Shown piece after piece: positions 23,901 through 35,439 of a stretch of 64,000 bases of DNA. The stretch is taken from positions 24,928,001 through 24,992,000 of the forward strand of contig CM075778.1 in the NCBI GenBank assembly GCA_037974665.1, written 5' to 3'. The notes under the pieces are model-generated. The model saw only the letters and a program-made list of their open reading frames with translations, did no database searches and had not been told where the DNA came from. Origin of the DNA: Ehretia macrophylla (lineage: Eukaryota; Streptophyta; Magnoliopsida; Boraginales; Ehretiaceae). Numbering within the stretch: the stretch's first letter is position 1; every line of letters starts with the position of its first letter. A program made the position numbers and the translations under genes.

Positions 23901-25150
23901 GTTGTTGAGGAATCAATGCATGTGAATTTCGATGAAGCTAATCTATTTGTGTCTAGAAAAGATGATGATGATGTAGGTATTTAACAAGTTAAGACTCAAA
24001 ATTAACCTACCACATCAAATCAAGCAAATAAGGCATCTCCAAGTGATCCAAAGAATTCATCGAATGAAGGAGATCAACAAACACCTAATGCAAGGGATTT
24101 ATCAACACCAAAGGAGGAAGATCAAACAACACCAAATTATCAACCCACTTCAACCAACCAAGACCTACCAAAGTGTTGGAAGTTTGTAAAAGATCACCCA
24201 AATGATCAAATCCTTGATGATCCATCCAAAGGTGTAAGAACTCGCTCTACTGTGCGAAAGCCAAGTATATATAGGAAAAAGTTGTCTGACAGGACATAAA
24301 GACAATAAAGACAACCATAAAAAATGTAATAAAAAGCAAAGTCTTTCCAACTTCTTGCCAAAACGTGGGAAAAGGAAAGAATTGAAACATCAAACAATGC
24401 ACATGAAGAATTTGCAATACAAAACCCATAATCATGATAGTAATGATTACTACCATTATGACTATGAATCAATTGCCATTAAACAAGTTGCCTTTCCATT
24501 TGCCATTGTAATGACTCTACATAAAGTCATTTAACGAAAAATTAAATAGTAACAATAAAAAAAAAGCTATAACTTATACCCATCATAACTTTATTTTCTT
24601 GACATGGAAACCCCTATTTTTCAAATTTTTCATTCACCAATCATTCATCAATTCTAACATCTTTTAGATTTTTTTTAAAGACTCAAGGAGAAATGCGATT
24701 TACTACCACTAGATGCAAGATTGATAGAAAAAGCACTAGTGGCAGTTGTCAATTTCTAGGTCAATCTTTAATCTCATGGTCAAGTAAAAAGCAAAATAGT
24801 GTTGCATTATCCACAACTGAGGCCGAGTATATTTCCGCCGAAAATGGTGTTGCCCAAATTCTGTGGATGAAACGAAACTTGTTTGACTATGGCCTTGAAT
24901 ATGATCATGTACCCATTAGATGTGATAACACAAGTGCTATTAATCTCACTAAAAATCCAATCCAACATTCTAGGACAAAGCACATAGAAATTAGACATTA
25001 TTTCATACGTGATCATGTGCAAAAATGTGATGTTGTGCTTGAATTTGTTGATACATCACATCAATTAGCTGATATTTTTACTAAACCCTTGTATGAAAAT
25101 CAATTTTGTATCATTCAGCGTGAGATGGGCATGCAAAAACTTAGCTAAAA
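21000..25150 (+). pseudogene. gag-pol relic of the Sirevirus-type element
   Basis: Visible in order: a UBN2-type gag (SAKEIWDQLEVTYEETEQVK, about 21340), a CCHC knuckle (CYNCDKPGHIKVNCP, about 21890), a protease-like segment ending in DSGC before 22740, a GAG-pre-integrase segment (HRRLGHAS, about 23100), the integrase signature TPQQNGVVERKNRTL (about 23550) and RNase H ending in ADIFTKPL (about 25080). Ancient coding region, broken in several places. Confidence 0.85.
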
Positions 25151-25439
25151 CCTTCAAATCTATCAAAATTCTACAAAAAATAGGGTATCCGGGCGAGTAC
25201 CTAGGTGAGTGAGTTGCCTGGACTACTAGCCCGGAACCAAGCCACTGTCGGGCGAGTACCCGGGCGAGTGGCTGCTGATTCGGTCGATCGGATCAGCGCG
25301 CTAGGGTTCCTAAACCTGAATTTTTGACCTTTTTAATTATTTTTTCCTTCTTTTCTTCAAACCCACTTTGCTTTTCTTGTAAAAACTCTTTCAAACACTC
25401 TCAAATCCTTAAAACCTTAACTTCATTGTTTAAGTGCTT

Positions 25440-26720
25440 GAATTCTTCATGGCTCCTAGACAAGACAATAAAAGAAAAACTACTTCTGCATCAAGCTCCT
25501 CAAGACAATGGGCAACTCCTGATAATTATCCAAAGCAACCAATCATGTAGATAAAACAAGAGGATAAGTCTATACTTCAAGGTACTAAAATTCTTGAGTT
25601 GATTGAGTTTCAAGGTTGGTCTTCACTATTAAAGCTTAAAAATTTGGCTTGCACTAATTGGGTTAGAGAGTTTTATGCAAATCTTGAATTAGATAATGGT
25701 ACTTTGCATAGTAGAGTAAGCGAAAAGATTGTTATTCTTAAAGAAAACACAATTGCTAGCTTATTAGATATTCCAAATAGAGGTTTGAAATCATATTCTA
25801 GCAAAGGCATTGATTTTCTTTCAACAATTGCACAAGAAAGTGTTATAGCATTTTTATGGGAAGGTTCTAGAAATTCGAAGGGGATTATGCCTTTAAAGAG
25901 TCAAATATCTCTGGAAAAAAAGGCTTATGCTTTATATTCTTATGGAAGTAATTATGCCTAGAAAGGTTAAGGATGGTTCAATTCCTCTTTTCACCAGTTA
26001 TCTCATGTACAACCACACCAAAGTTAATCTTCCACACATCATGGTTGAACATATGTCTCATACAAAATCTACTTGTTTATGGAATACCATTGTGTCATAT
26101 GTTTTTGCTCTTGGATATTCCTTTTCCGGGTGAGTTTGAAACTGTGCCTACGAGGACCTATTTGCATGATAGTGTTTCTCTTATGCGTATGAAGCTTGAG
26201 ATTGTAGATGGTAAGGTCTGTGGTTTGGGTGGTGGTGATAATGAGGATGATTCAGTCGAGGATCCGATAAGGATCGAGCAAAGAACCAAGCACATGGGAG
26301 ATCCTCTTGCTGGATCAAGTGGTATTAGTTCTGGATCACATGTACCTTCATCCACTACTTCATCTGTTCCTTTGTCTGATACCGATAGACTAATTGCAGC
26401 AATGAGTCAAATGCAAATTGCTACAAACAAGAGGATAAATGCTTGGGGTAAGTCATTGCGTAAGCAAATCAATGACCTAAGGAGCACTACTCAAAGAGAT
26501 ATGGCGACGGTTCGTACCCAGGCTTATAATCTAAATCAATGGGCTGATAGTTATACTACTTAGATTCAGGAGCTTGACGGAGTACCTCCCATGCCTCCCG
26601 ACTACCATTATGTTCCACCTCAACTTGAATATAAAGAGTACCGAGATGAGCTAGATGATGAGGATGGCGAAGAGGATGCGGCTGATGAAGAAGATGAGGC
26701 TGATGAGGAAGAAGATTGAA
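25440..26720 (+). pseudogene. Extra coding region between pol and the 3' LTR of the Sirevirus-type element
   Basis: After pol lies a region opening with MAPRQDNKRKTTSASSSS. It continues with LIEFQGWSSLLKLKNLACTN, the WVREFYANLE motif, a VILKENTIASLLDIPNRG segment and a Ser/Thr-rich stretch, and ends in a strongly acidic tail (DELDDEDGEEDAADEEDEAD). The WVREFYANL pattern recalls the 'putative plant transposon protein' domain found in many plant retroelements. Sireviruses often carry an additional, env-position ORF here. Its function is unknown to me and the region is broken. Confidence 0.6.
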
Positions 26721-27254
26721 GTTTAACTATTCAAGCTCTTAAAACTTTTCATGCACATATTTCTTTATGTTTTCCAAAACCTACTACTTAAGTTTTTTTT
26801 TAACTTACCTATCAAATTTATACTATTGCTTTTTAATGTTTTTGGTTTAACCCATGATGATATTGCCTTTCTAGTATGCTTCTTATGCTAAGCTTATGAT
26901 AAATGCCAAATTCTTATGTCATTTCCTTACTTCTGATTAACTATGCATCTACTTAGGAGCAGTATTGATAATTCTCCCATTTTTTTGGATTTTTTTTTTA
27001 TGATGACAAAAAGGATAAAATTATTATGCATATTTCTATGATGCTATCCGAATACATGTGTTGAGGTTTGAAAATATGCATTGAGTGAAGGGGAGATTTT
27101 TGCTAGAAGGAAAACAAATCTGATATGCACTAAGTAAGGGGGAGCTTTCCATTTGTGGCATAGGGGATCATTCTATTTATGGTCACGCTTACATTGCTTG
27201 CATCTTACTTTTCATTTTCATTATGCGATATTTGTGTAAGATTTTGTCATCATC

Positions 27255-27268
27255 AAAAAGGGGGGGAT
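27255..27268 (+). other. Polypurine tract before the 3' LTR
   Basis: AAAAAGGGGGGGA followed by T and the LTR start TGTTAGCC. Two further purine-rich blocks lie upstream (AGTGAAGGGGAGA and AAGTAAGGGGGAG, about 27084-27150), as is usual for Sireviruses. Confidence 0.85.
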
Positions 27269-28540
27269 TGTTAGCCTAAGGGTGTTAATATCATATTTTG
27301 ATGATAACTAAATCTTAATCTAATGCTTACTAATTGACAAATCATGTTTGTTAAGTTATATATGGTTAAAGATGATGATCATGCATGAAGATTATTCAAA
27401 TGCAAATGATGAAGTCTTGGAGTGCCAAAGAAATAAGAATTGATCTTTGTCAAGACTTGAAAATTCGAAGATGAAGAAGCAGTTATAAGAGGAGACGTGG
27501 CGACATAAGAGGTACCGGCATATGAAATGTTGAATGTCTTTGATATGCTCGATAAAGCTCAAAGAAACATTGTTTTAAACTTTTGATTTATAAATTCGGT
27601 TTTATATCTTTACAAGAGCTTTTGAAAAATGTTTTTACTTGAAAACCTCATTCTTATAAGGCTATTATGTTTATTGGTTTTCGAGGAAATTGTTTTGAAC
27701 TTTTAAAGTTTCTATTAGCACGTAAAACGAGTCATCCGATCGAGCATCCGGTCGACCGGACATTTTATGACTCGCTCGGTAGAGAGTCAAACAAAAAGGA
27801 ATTGGTTGATCCGATCGACCGGATCCTTGGTGACTTGCCCGACAATGTGATCCGGGTTACTATCCGGGTGACTACCCGGTCGACCGGATGGAGCAGGAGT
27901 TTGAAAAATATAGCCGTTGCAAACTTCTGATTTTTGTTTCTATATATTTCCAAACACCCTATTTGCAAAAACTACCTCTTCCAACTTTAAGCAGTCGTTC
28001 CAAATCTTTTAGATCATCAAAAACACATTGCTTACACAAATCTTGAGCTTTAACTTGTAAATCATTGAGCATTCAAAAAGAGCATTAAATTATATTAATT
28101 TACTCTTGAAGAGAGATTTTGTACTCAACATTTATTCTATTCCTATTGTGAGATAAACACTCTAGATCTATAGCTTTGAGTGATTCATTGTATAGTGTGA
28201 TTGAGAAATCTTCTTTGTGGATTCAAAGGAGTAAAGAGGCTTGTACTACTCTTGTGGACTCAAGAGAACTTGTATTGTTGGTTTGTGTTTCACCAACTTG
28301 TGACGAAGCACATCTAGCTGAGCTAAAGGAAATCCTAAGGGGAGGTAACCTTGGGTGGTGGATGTAGATTTGCGAACCACCGTAAATTATTGTGTTCGTC
28401 TTCTATCCCTTTTATTTCCGTGCTTTTATTATTGTGTACTCTACGTGTTTGATCATTTGTATGATCAATATAAATTGTTTATATTGAATTTTTAGCTAAA
28501 TACTTAATTCACCCCCACTTTTAAGTATATTTGCTTAACA
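27269..28540 (+). repeat. 3' LTR of the Sirevirus-type element
   Basis: Matches the 5' LTR along its length, with a better preserved GTCGACCGG palindrome block at 27740-27890. Confidence 0.93.
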
Positions 28541-28545
28541 GCTGT

Positions 28546-30200
28546 GATTCACTCAAAATCTTCTATCCCAATTTAGCAAGCATGGCTTCATTTACTTCTC
28601 TCGAAGGTCGGAGGCTGAGTCCTTCAAGTGATTTTGGCCTACAAAGTGTTTCCTAGTTAATCCAATGAATTTTCCTTTTATCTTCAGTTGTGGCCCAAAT
28701 GAAATTCCGTTGGATTTTATCAATCTCAATTCATGTCTGGACAGGAAAGGTCGCGGTATTCATCGTATATATTGGAAGAGCTACAATAATAGATTTCGCA
28801 AGTGTAATTCTCCCAGCAAGAGAGAACACTTCTTTTCCATCCCGACAATTTGGCTTGCACCTTAGTGATGATATGCTTATAGGTTCTTTTACATATCCTA
28901 GAGTGCAAGATTGGGGTACCCAAATAGTTGCCCAAATCTTTAGTTATCGAGAATCCACTCAGCGAACTAATCTCCAAAGCAAGCTTCGGGTTGGTATTAT
29001 TAAAAAAGAACAAGGATGATTTGTCAACATTCATGAGCTCTCCTGACTTTTTACAGAATTTAGAAAGAATATCTTTGAATGCTTCCATTTGTTCCACGGA
29101 CGCCTCTGCAAAAAAGAGCAAATCATCAACAAAGAAAAGATAAGAAATAGGAGTACCTTTCTTACTAAGAAAAATGGGTTTCCAAACTTTTTCATTAACT
29201 GCACGTGTGATCATTTGTGAAAGTCATTCAATACAAAGAATGAAAAGATAATGAGAGAATGGATCCCCCTTTCTAATCCCTTTTTCAGGTATGAATGCCT
29301 CTAACGGAACTTTATTCCATAAGACTCGAATGCTAGCAGATGTGAAATAAGACATAAAAAGAGAAATCCACTTATCCGAAATTTTAAGTTGCCAGAGAGT
29401 ATCTTGGGTAAAGCTCCAAGAGATGTTGTCATATGCCTTTAATTTTCAAGGCCGAGTTTAATGATCATGACACCTTTATTCCCCTACTTCCGTTTCATAT
29501 ATCAAATACATTCTTGGACCAGAATCACATTATCTCCGGTGGAATGCCCCGGTATGAAGCTACTCTAGCAATGAGAAATCCAATTATTGAGTATAGGACA
29601 TAGCCTATTAACCATAGTTTTCATAATCAATTTGATTGAAACATTAATAAGACTGATTGGGCGAAACTGCTTGATGGTGATAGGATCCTTAACTTTTAGG
29701 ATAAAATGGATAAGCGTTTGGTTTAAATCAGGATTGATATGACCACTGGTAAAAGCCTCCCAAACCATTTGACAGAGAGCAGAGCCAACGGAATTCCAAC
29801 ACTGTTGATAGAAGCCAACAGACAGGCCGTCCGGGCCCAAAGATTTTGATGGGTTCATTTGGAACAGTGCTTGGTTGATCTCAAAATCAACAATAGGCTT
29901 ATTAAAGCTATCCAAGTCCTCCAAAGTACAAGGAGGAAAATTGGCTGACGATAAGCAACTTTGAGTTAGGCAACAATTGCTATACAGCTTTTTGAAGTAG
30001 TTCAAAATTAACTCGCTAAGCTGCACCAAATCTTCAATACAGTTCCCATTATTGTCCTTCAAACAAGTAGTAACACTCTTTTTTATTTTTGAAATGATTG
30101 AGAGATGATAGTATTTCATGTTCCTATCTCCTAAATATAACCAATTTCTTCGAGATCTTTGGAACCAGAGTAGCTCCTTCTAGTCAAGAACTAACTCATA
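28546..30200 (-). pseudogene. LINE ORF2, reverse transcriptase domain
   Basis: The N-terminal part has LGDRNMKYYHLSIISK, then NPSKSLGPDGLSVGFYQQCW (fingers motif, near 29820) and KQFRPISLINVSIKLIMKT (near 29640). The catalytic box YLFFVDDLLFF lies near 29110-29145, followed by SLSGFSITKDLGNYLGTPIL. The reading is split by frame changes and stops, so no full-length enzyme is encoded. The domain order is that of plant L1-like elements. Confidence 0.85.
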
Positions 30201-30930
30201 CTCTTGTCTTAGTTTCTTTTCAAGTCACGCCAATGAAGAACTAAACCTATTTTGAAGGGATCGTTGGATGCCATTGATATGAAAAAGAAGCCTCATTTTC
30301 CTAGCAAAAATATTGCCAAAACTTTGCATTTCCAATCGCGGAGTTTGGTAATAATGTGAGTTATAAAGTTGTTGAAATTTTTACTCTTATTTGCCCAATT
30401 TTCTTTGAATCATGAAATTGGTTGTATTTTCACCAGGCCAGTTCAAACTTGAAAGGCTTGAATGATCTCGTGGTGGTACTAGAACCTGCACAATCAATAA
30501 GAATAGGCAAGTGATCAGAATTAATACAGGGTAAATGTTTAACATAAGCTTTTTGAAAAAGAAGAGTCCTGTAGGAGTTGGCATAGGCCCGATCAAGTCG
30601 TTGCATGATTCATTGTCCTGAGTCCCAGGAGGGAGATGTGAGCCTCGGCCCAATAAACCCTAAATCAATAAGCTCACAGTCACTACACCATTTATCAAAC
30701 TAAACTTTCGCGACCCCAACCCGGCCCTTCTCAAGACTAGGTCAAAGTCTATGTTTACTGTTGCTGCAGTCTCATGTAAATAATGAACGGTAACTTTAAG
30801 AGATAGAAAATACCGAAGACTATTTAATCATAAGCTTTAATACAATGAATTAAGTCCAAGGGTGTTACATCATCACCCGAGATACAGAAACTACCCCACT
30901 ACTAAACAATTAGGGTTTCAACACAGCTAC

Positions 30931-31807
30931 TGTAATGCCCCGATCCCTCACGAGACCGGAGGCTCTAGTAACCATTTAATGAATGCAATTAATGAAGTGC
31001 TGGGTTCGCGGTGTCACATCTTCCCCTCCTTACAAAAATTGCGTCCTCGCAATTTCTTGAGCTAAAATGACTTCCATATATGACGCCAACTAGAAGATCT
31101 ATCCGAGATTCCCAAATAGGAGTTCCAGCCAAGAAATACCGTTTAAGAAGTGCCAAGAGAGTCCAAATTTATCCTCGGGGCATCAAATCCCTTCACTGAT
31201 CCCAATAGCCGGTTGAACCATTATTCTCTCACCAGTCAGCATCAATGGCCATCTCTTTCAGGGGATAATGCTTACTTACCGATTTAAGGGGACAATGCGT
31301 GAATGCCAATATATCACCTAATGTAATTGATGTAATGTTCATATATCAGGAGATTATGACATATATCACACAAGCTATTATATAACTAGAAGTTTTATAA
31401 CACAAAGTTAATCAACAAGATAGTTCAAATATGAGTCACATGCAATGAATACAATTCACAACACAACTATGCCGAGACACTCAAGTATACACGTTACAAT
31501 CAATATTTCGAGCAAGTAGCGATTCATAAGATCAATTCGATTCATGATTAGCTATATCACTACACTTGACAAGTATTTAACACACAATACATATCACTAT
31601 CACATAGATCACATATTAAGTTCAGGATACAAGATTGCACAAAAGACACTTACATTCTCAAGGCACACGAAGCACACATCTAATCAAGATACATTTCACA
31701 AGCATGCACTCGAGGTTCACTACCCAGCAGTCCGAGGATCCTATCCCGGCTGAGAGCATCTAAGCTCTGATACCACCGGAGGTCGCGTGAGGGATCGGGG
31801 CATTACA
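30931..31807 (-). mobile_element. 877-bp LTR-related element with terminal inverted repeats
   Basis: Both ends carry the same roughly 27-bp sequence in opposite orientation (left TGTAATGCCCCGATCCCTCA; right its complement). They are flanked by the perfect 5-bp direct repeat GCTAC (30926-30930 and 31808-31812). Read minus, it holds a gypsy-like purine tract (AAGGAGGGGAAGA, about 31020-31035, preceded by GCGAGGACGCAATTTTTG) and an initiator-Met PBS (TGGTATCAGAGC, 31775-31764). It has no coding capacity. It looks like a miniature LTR element with unusual ends. Confidence 0.65.
31764..31775 (-). other. Primer-binding site (initiator Met-tRNA) in the 877-bp element
   Basis: TGGTATCAGAGC on the minus strand, only 32 bases from the right end of the element. 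Confidence 0.75.
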
Positions 31808-32164
31808 GCTACCCTTTTACCCGAAATTAATACAATGAACTCTAACTTTTACAATTTGGATCCAACTATAACAGCAAGAGGCTTCGAGCATGTAAACATT
31901 CAAAGTCAATTTCTATTTCAAGCTAAGCTGCACCTGCACTGGGGGGGGAGAAAAAAAGGTGAGCTCTGGGGAAACTCAGTGATGATGGAATAGACGAGTT
32001 TTGAAAACATTTATGGTCGGTCTCTTTTGCAAATCATGATGCAGCTCATGTACAATAATATTTACATATGGTAAACAATAATATGTGATAACCAATAGAG
32101 ATTTCTAACACATTTGAATCACGTGTCAATAATAGTAACAACATATAGGTAAACAATCAATTTT

Positions 32165-32390
32165 CTTCCCCGAGGGTGGAGATCGCCAAGCAGGAGTACT
32201 TAATCACATATTCCTCCCCAAGGGTGGAGATCGCCAAGCGGGAGGACTTACCCATATCCGATGTCACTTCTAGAGGTGGCCAGCCCTGAATCAAGATCAC
32301 AACTTCTTATCTCTCCCAAGAGGGTACTCCGGATTGTATCCAAAATCTATGACCTAACTCCCTGAGGGTGGAGATCGCCAAGCGGGAGAG
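32165..32390. repeat. Three dispersed copies of GGGTGGAGATCGCCAAGC
   Basis: Copies lie at about 32173, 32222 and 32364, each followed by (A/G)GGAG. They are the local form of a module seen in degenerate shape in the other long-LTR elements of the window. Confidence 0.85.
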
Positions 32391-33141
32391 GGAATAGGAC
32401 CACGATAGGTACGAGAGCACTGGCTAGCCCTATGCCGCCCACCGTTCATACCAACTATCGCGCCTGAGGTTGCAACCCCTAATCAAGTAGCACACAAGCA
32501 TGCACAAGTAGCCACATAACACACAGCTAAAACGCAATTCGATAAGTACGTAGGTGGAAAACAACAAAATAGGTTATCCCCAAACATATACTTTCAACAA
32601 TCAAAAGCTCAAGATAATTCAAGTTAATCATAGCTAGCTTTCAAATTCCTTCAGGTTAATAACATAATCAAATCAACATCCTTCAGTTCAATATTCAAGA
32701 ATTACAAGCAGTTAGAAGAACGTATTTACAATCACTCTTTGTTGTCACTTAAAGTAATAAATTCCACATTAATTAGTAACAGTTAATTCTTAGCTAATAC
32801 ATTATCAAAGTCAATTTTAATTCAAATACTACTTTTAATAAATGAAGAATATTAACAAGCATGCTATATATATCAAGCTAGAATATTAAAATAACAAATC
32901 ATGCTATAAGTATATAATAATCATATAAACATATAAGATGCTGCTTTCAATAAAATCTCCTCACCTTAATTTACCCAGTTGAAGTCGTACTTTAGAACTC
33001 AAAATGCCGAAAATTGGAGAAGATTCGAACCAATTTTGAAACTTTCAGAACGTTAACTAAACTGAATCGATATAATTTAGTAAAATCGGGCCAGAGAAAA
33101 GTTGTTTGCCAGTTTGATTTCAAGGGGTCAAGTGACCCCCT

Positions 33142-33149
33142 TATATAGG
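33142..33149 (-). promoter_or_regulatory. TATA box in the long LTR
   Basis: CCTATATAAG on the minus strand, followed by GGGGGTCACTTGACCCC. It sits just downstream (in minus sense) of the G-box array. Confidence 0.55.
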
Positions 33150-33173
33150 CCCTCAAGGCTGACGCATGTGGGA

Positions 33174-33276
33174 CACGTGTCCATTCACGTGTCACGTATG
33201 CGTGGCACGTCCACGCATGTGTGACACGTGTCCTTCCACGTGTCACGTATGCGTGACACGTGTCCTAAGACACGTG
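33174..33276 (-). promoter_or_regulatory. Array of six G-boxes (CACGTG), ABRE-like
   Basis: CACGTG occurs at 33174, 33186, 33225, 33237, 33257 and 33271, each within an ACGTGTC or GACACGT context, the core of abscisic-acid response elements. The first four form two copies of a 51-bp direct repeat. The array ends about 25 bases upstream of the TATA box on the minus strand. Confidence 0.7.
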
Positions 33277-34864
33277 TCATTCCCCGAGAGTGACACCAGC
33301 GTTCCGTTTCGTGCACAGGTATCCTGATTTTCGTATTTTCGAGCCGGAATGTAATTTTACCAAACTTCGCCATTAAGTAGTACAAGTTAAAAGAAACCCA
33401 ATAGCGATTGCCAGTTTTTCGCGGCGGAATTCCGATTTTCCTATAATTGGCCCCGAAGTGAAACCCCTTTTTCGGACCAAAAACCTTTAAAATCAGGAAA
33501 ACAGCCGAAATGGCCCAAAAAGTTAAAGGAAATCACCCATACTCTTGTAAGCAGCTGAAAAGTTTTGCTTGGTAGTGATATGGGGCTTTACATCCCTGTA
33601 ATGACCCTAAGCTTAATGTTATAAGAACACCTAATAATAGGCTATTATTAATCGTAATACTAATTAATTTTTAAATAGTAAGATAATTAACTATAGATTA
33701 AATGCAGGCAAATAATCACAAAGACATATTTTTCAAAAATAATGAAAAAAATAAATATAAATAAATACTTGTAAATGCATGATCGGGCTCGAGTATTACA
33801 TAAATCATGTTCTTGGTCAGGCCGAAACTCCTCCTTTTTTATCGATAGGTTTACCACTTGGTTGAAGTCGCCAATTATAAGCCAAGGAATTCTTAATCCT
33901 TTTGCCGCCACATGAATGCTCTCCCACAACTGGCTCCTAAGAGATTGGTCCGGACTAGCATACACAGCTGAGAGAATCCAGTAAGAACAAACCCATTTGT
34001 TTAACTAAAACATTAAGAATCTGGCTTCCAGCAGATAACAGTTTAACATCAACTTTACTTTTATCCCACAAAAGCCAGATACCGCCAGAAAAGCCACACA
34101 CTTCCACCTGAATAAAACGTGACATGTGAAGTTTGGAGATGAAAGAATGAGCACGTTCTCCACTGATCCTAGGTTCAAGAACCACAGTAATCCATGGTCT
34201 ATGGGTCCGAACAAGGTCATTAAGGGTATGTCGAAAAGCCTCTCTTCCAACTCCCCTAAAGTTCTAAACTAAAATTTTTGGCTCCATACTTTTGATTCCC
34301 AAAGGCGGGATACCACTCTGGTTGAGTTTAATCATTAAGAGAGTCAGAGGGTTGGAGGGGATTACCCTCCTCAGAGTCACCAACCACCATCATATCACTA
34401 TCTGCCTTTTCAAGGGAGTCTCTAACAGAGTCTATACTATCGTTTTCTATCTCAAGGTTCCTAACCAAACTATCTTTTTCGTGGTCCAGAGGTCTACCCA
34501 AATCAAATTCCATTTGAGTCTGAGAGGTGTCCCTGGGTTTATTTTCGGATAGGGAAGGCTCCTCAACCCCATTCGTGCCATTGTTCTCTATGCTAATGTT
34601 TTGTTTTCCAAGTTGTCCCCCAAAGGATTTAGATTTGTCAAATGTGAGATCCTGAACAACAAGATGCTGGGTAGGAGTTGATGTGCTCGTGCTCTCAGTA
34701 ATGTGCATTGGCTTTTTTGTAGTTTGTGGTTGTTGCTCTATAATGATTCCTTTTTTTTGTGCCAAAAGAAGTCTTGCGCCCAACTCTTGGTATCCCATGA
34801 TTTTTCCCACTAGCATTACTTTGATTCTTTCCTGATGCATTTGCATTTTTCCCAAAGGTGAAGT

Positions 34865-35380
34865 TGTTGGGTATCGGCGCAGCGGAATGGTTGGGGACAA
34901 GCAGTATCACACAGCTAAAATATGAATGAGAACAGAGAAAGTAGAGACACAAGATTTACGTGGAAAACCCTCAAACAAATCGAGGGAAAAACCACGGGTA
35001 AATAATGGAGGATTTCACTATGATGTAGAGTATTTTACAATAACCTTCTCGCTAATATAAGGAGAGAACAATATCACTCTCTCAAATAATAGGAGAAACT
35101 AACTCTCACTCACAAATATAGGACAACAAAAGAGGAAGAAAACTACTCAAGAGAAAGCTTATGTTTTCTCTCTAATTTGCTTTGCTTGGTGATGCACAAA
35201 TGGTGAAAAATGAACCTCTATTTATAGGCTCATCTTGCATCAAAAGTCTTCCCACATGTAGTGTGAAATCAACCCAAAATTGTGTGTGCCTAACTTTGCA
35301 ACCAAAGATTTTTCTTCATTTCCCATTGCCTTTTGTTTTCTTTTGACCAAAGGCTCAAAGTGAGCTTTAACCAACTCACA
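34865..35380 (-). repeat. 3' LTR of the Tork-like element
   Basis: 516 bp, near-identical to the 5' LTR. Confidence 0.93.
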
Positions 35381-35390
35381 TTCTCCCACT
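35381..35390 (-). other. Polypurine tract
   Basis: AGTGGGAGAA on the minus strand, immediately before the 3' LTR start TGTGAGTT. Confidence 0.85.
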
Positions 35391-35439
35391 TAAAGCCCAC
35401 TTTGGATGATCTTCAAATCTCTCCATACTTGTCAATTCC

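Larger units (their letters stand above)
19654..28540 (+). mobile_element. Sirevirus-type Ty1/copia LTR element (SIRE/Maximus-like), broken
   Basis: An 8.9-kb element with LTRs of about 1.28 kb (TGTTAGCC...TAACA), flanked by the 5-bp direct repeat GCTGT (19649-19653 and 28541-28545). It has an initiator-Met PBS and a purine tract before the 3' LTR. In order it shows gag (UBN2-type, 21.1-21.9 kb), a zinc knuckle, protease-like DSGC, integrase, RNase H with KKQNSVALSTTEAEYIS, and an additional downstream coding region. It carries multiple breaks (at least five) and looks inactive. The LTRs differ at roughly 4-5% of sites over the first 350 bases by eye, which suggests an insertion of the order of 2-3 million years ago under commonly used rates. 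It is inserted in the LINE. Confidence 0.92.
30706..33780 (-). mobile_element. Long-LTR clan element, solo-LTR-like, inserted in the LINE
   Basis: LINE endonuclease sequence stops on both sides of this block. The left end reads CGCGACCCCAACCCGGCCC, similar to the termini at 49590 and 47529. It shares the clan modules: a GTGAGCTCTGGGGAAACTCAGTGA-like segment near 31960, repeated GGGTGGAGATCGCCAAGCGGG (three copies at 32170-32390) and AACAAAATAGGTTATCC near 32565. A TATA box and G-box array lie at 33141-33276. The right limit is uncertain (33592 or up to about 33780) and I found no convincing target duplication. No coding region is recognised. A fossil. Confidence 0.55.
30380..34287 (-). pseudogene. 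LINE ORF2, apurinic-type endonuclease region, interrupted
   Basis: ORF2 opens at 34287 with MEPKILV and NFRGVGREAFRHTL, an in-frame stop separating them. Then come THRPWI, GFSGGIWLLWDKSKVDV and, in another frame, LRIPWLIIGDFNQVV, the GDFN motif of the LINE endonuclease. The C-terminal part, KWCSDCELIDLGFIGPRLT followed by NSDHLPILID (the SDH motif), lies at 30705-30480 beyond the insertion. Broken by the insertion, stops and frameshifts. Confidence 0.75.

Noticed and set aside
24165-24472. Membrane-like minus-strand open frames inside the Sirevirus-type element
   Set aside because: AT-rich, hydrophobic by composition, no homology recognised, and lying within a decayed element.
32165-32390. 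CRISPR-like repeats (GGGTGGAGATCGCC copies)
   Set aside because: Only three irregularly spaced copies in a plant LTR; these are LTR modules, not a CRISPR array.
33185-33385. Open frame rich in THACVTRE-like repeats
   Set aside because: Produced by the CACGTG/ACGTGTC array; regulatory DNA rather than a protein.
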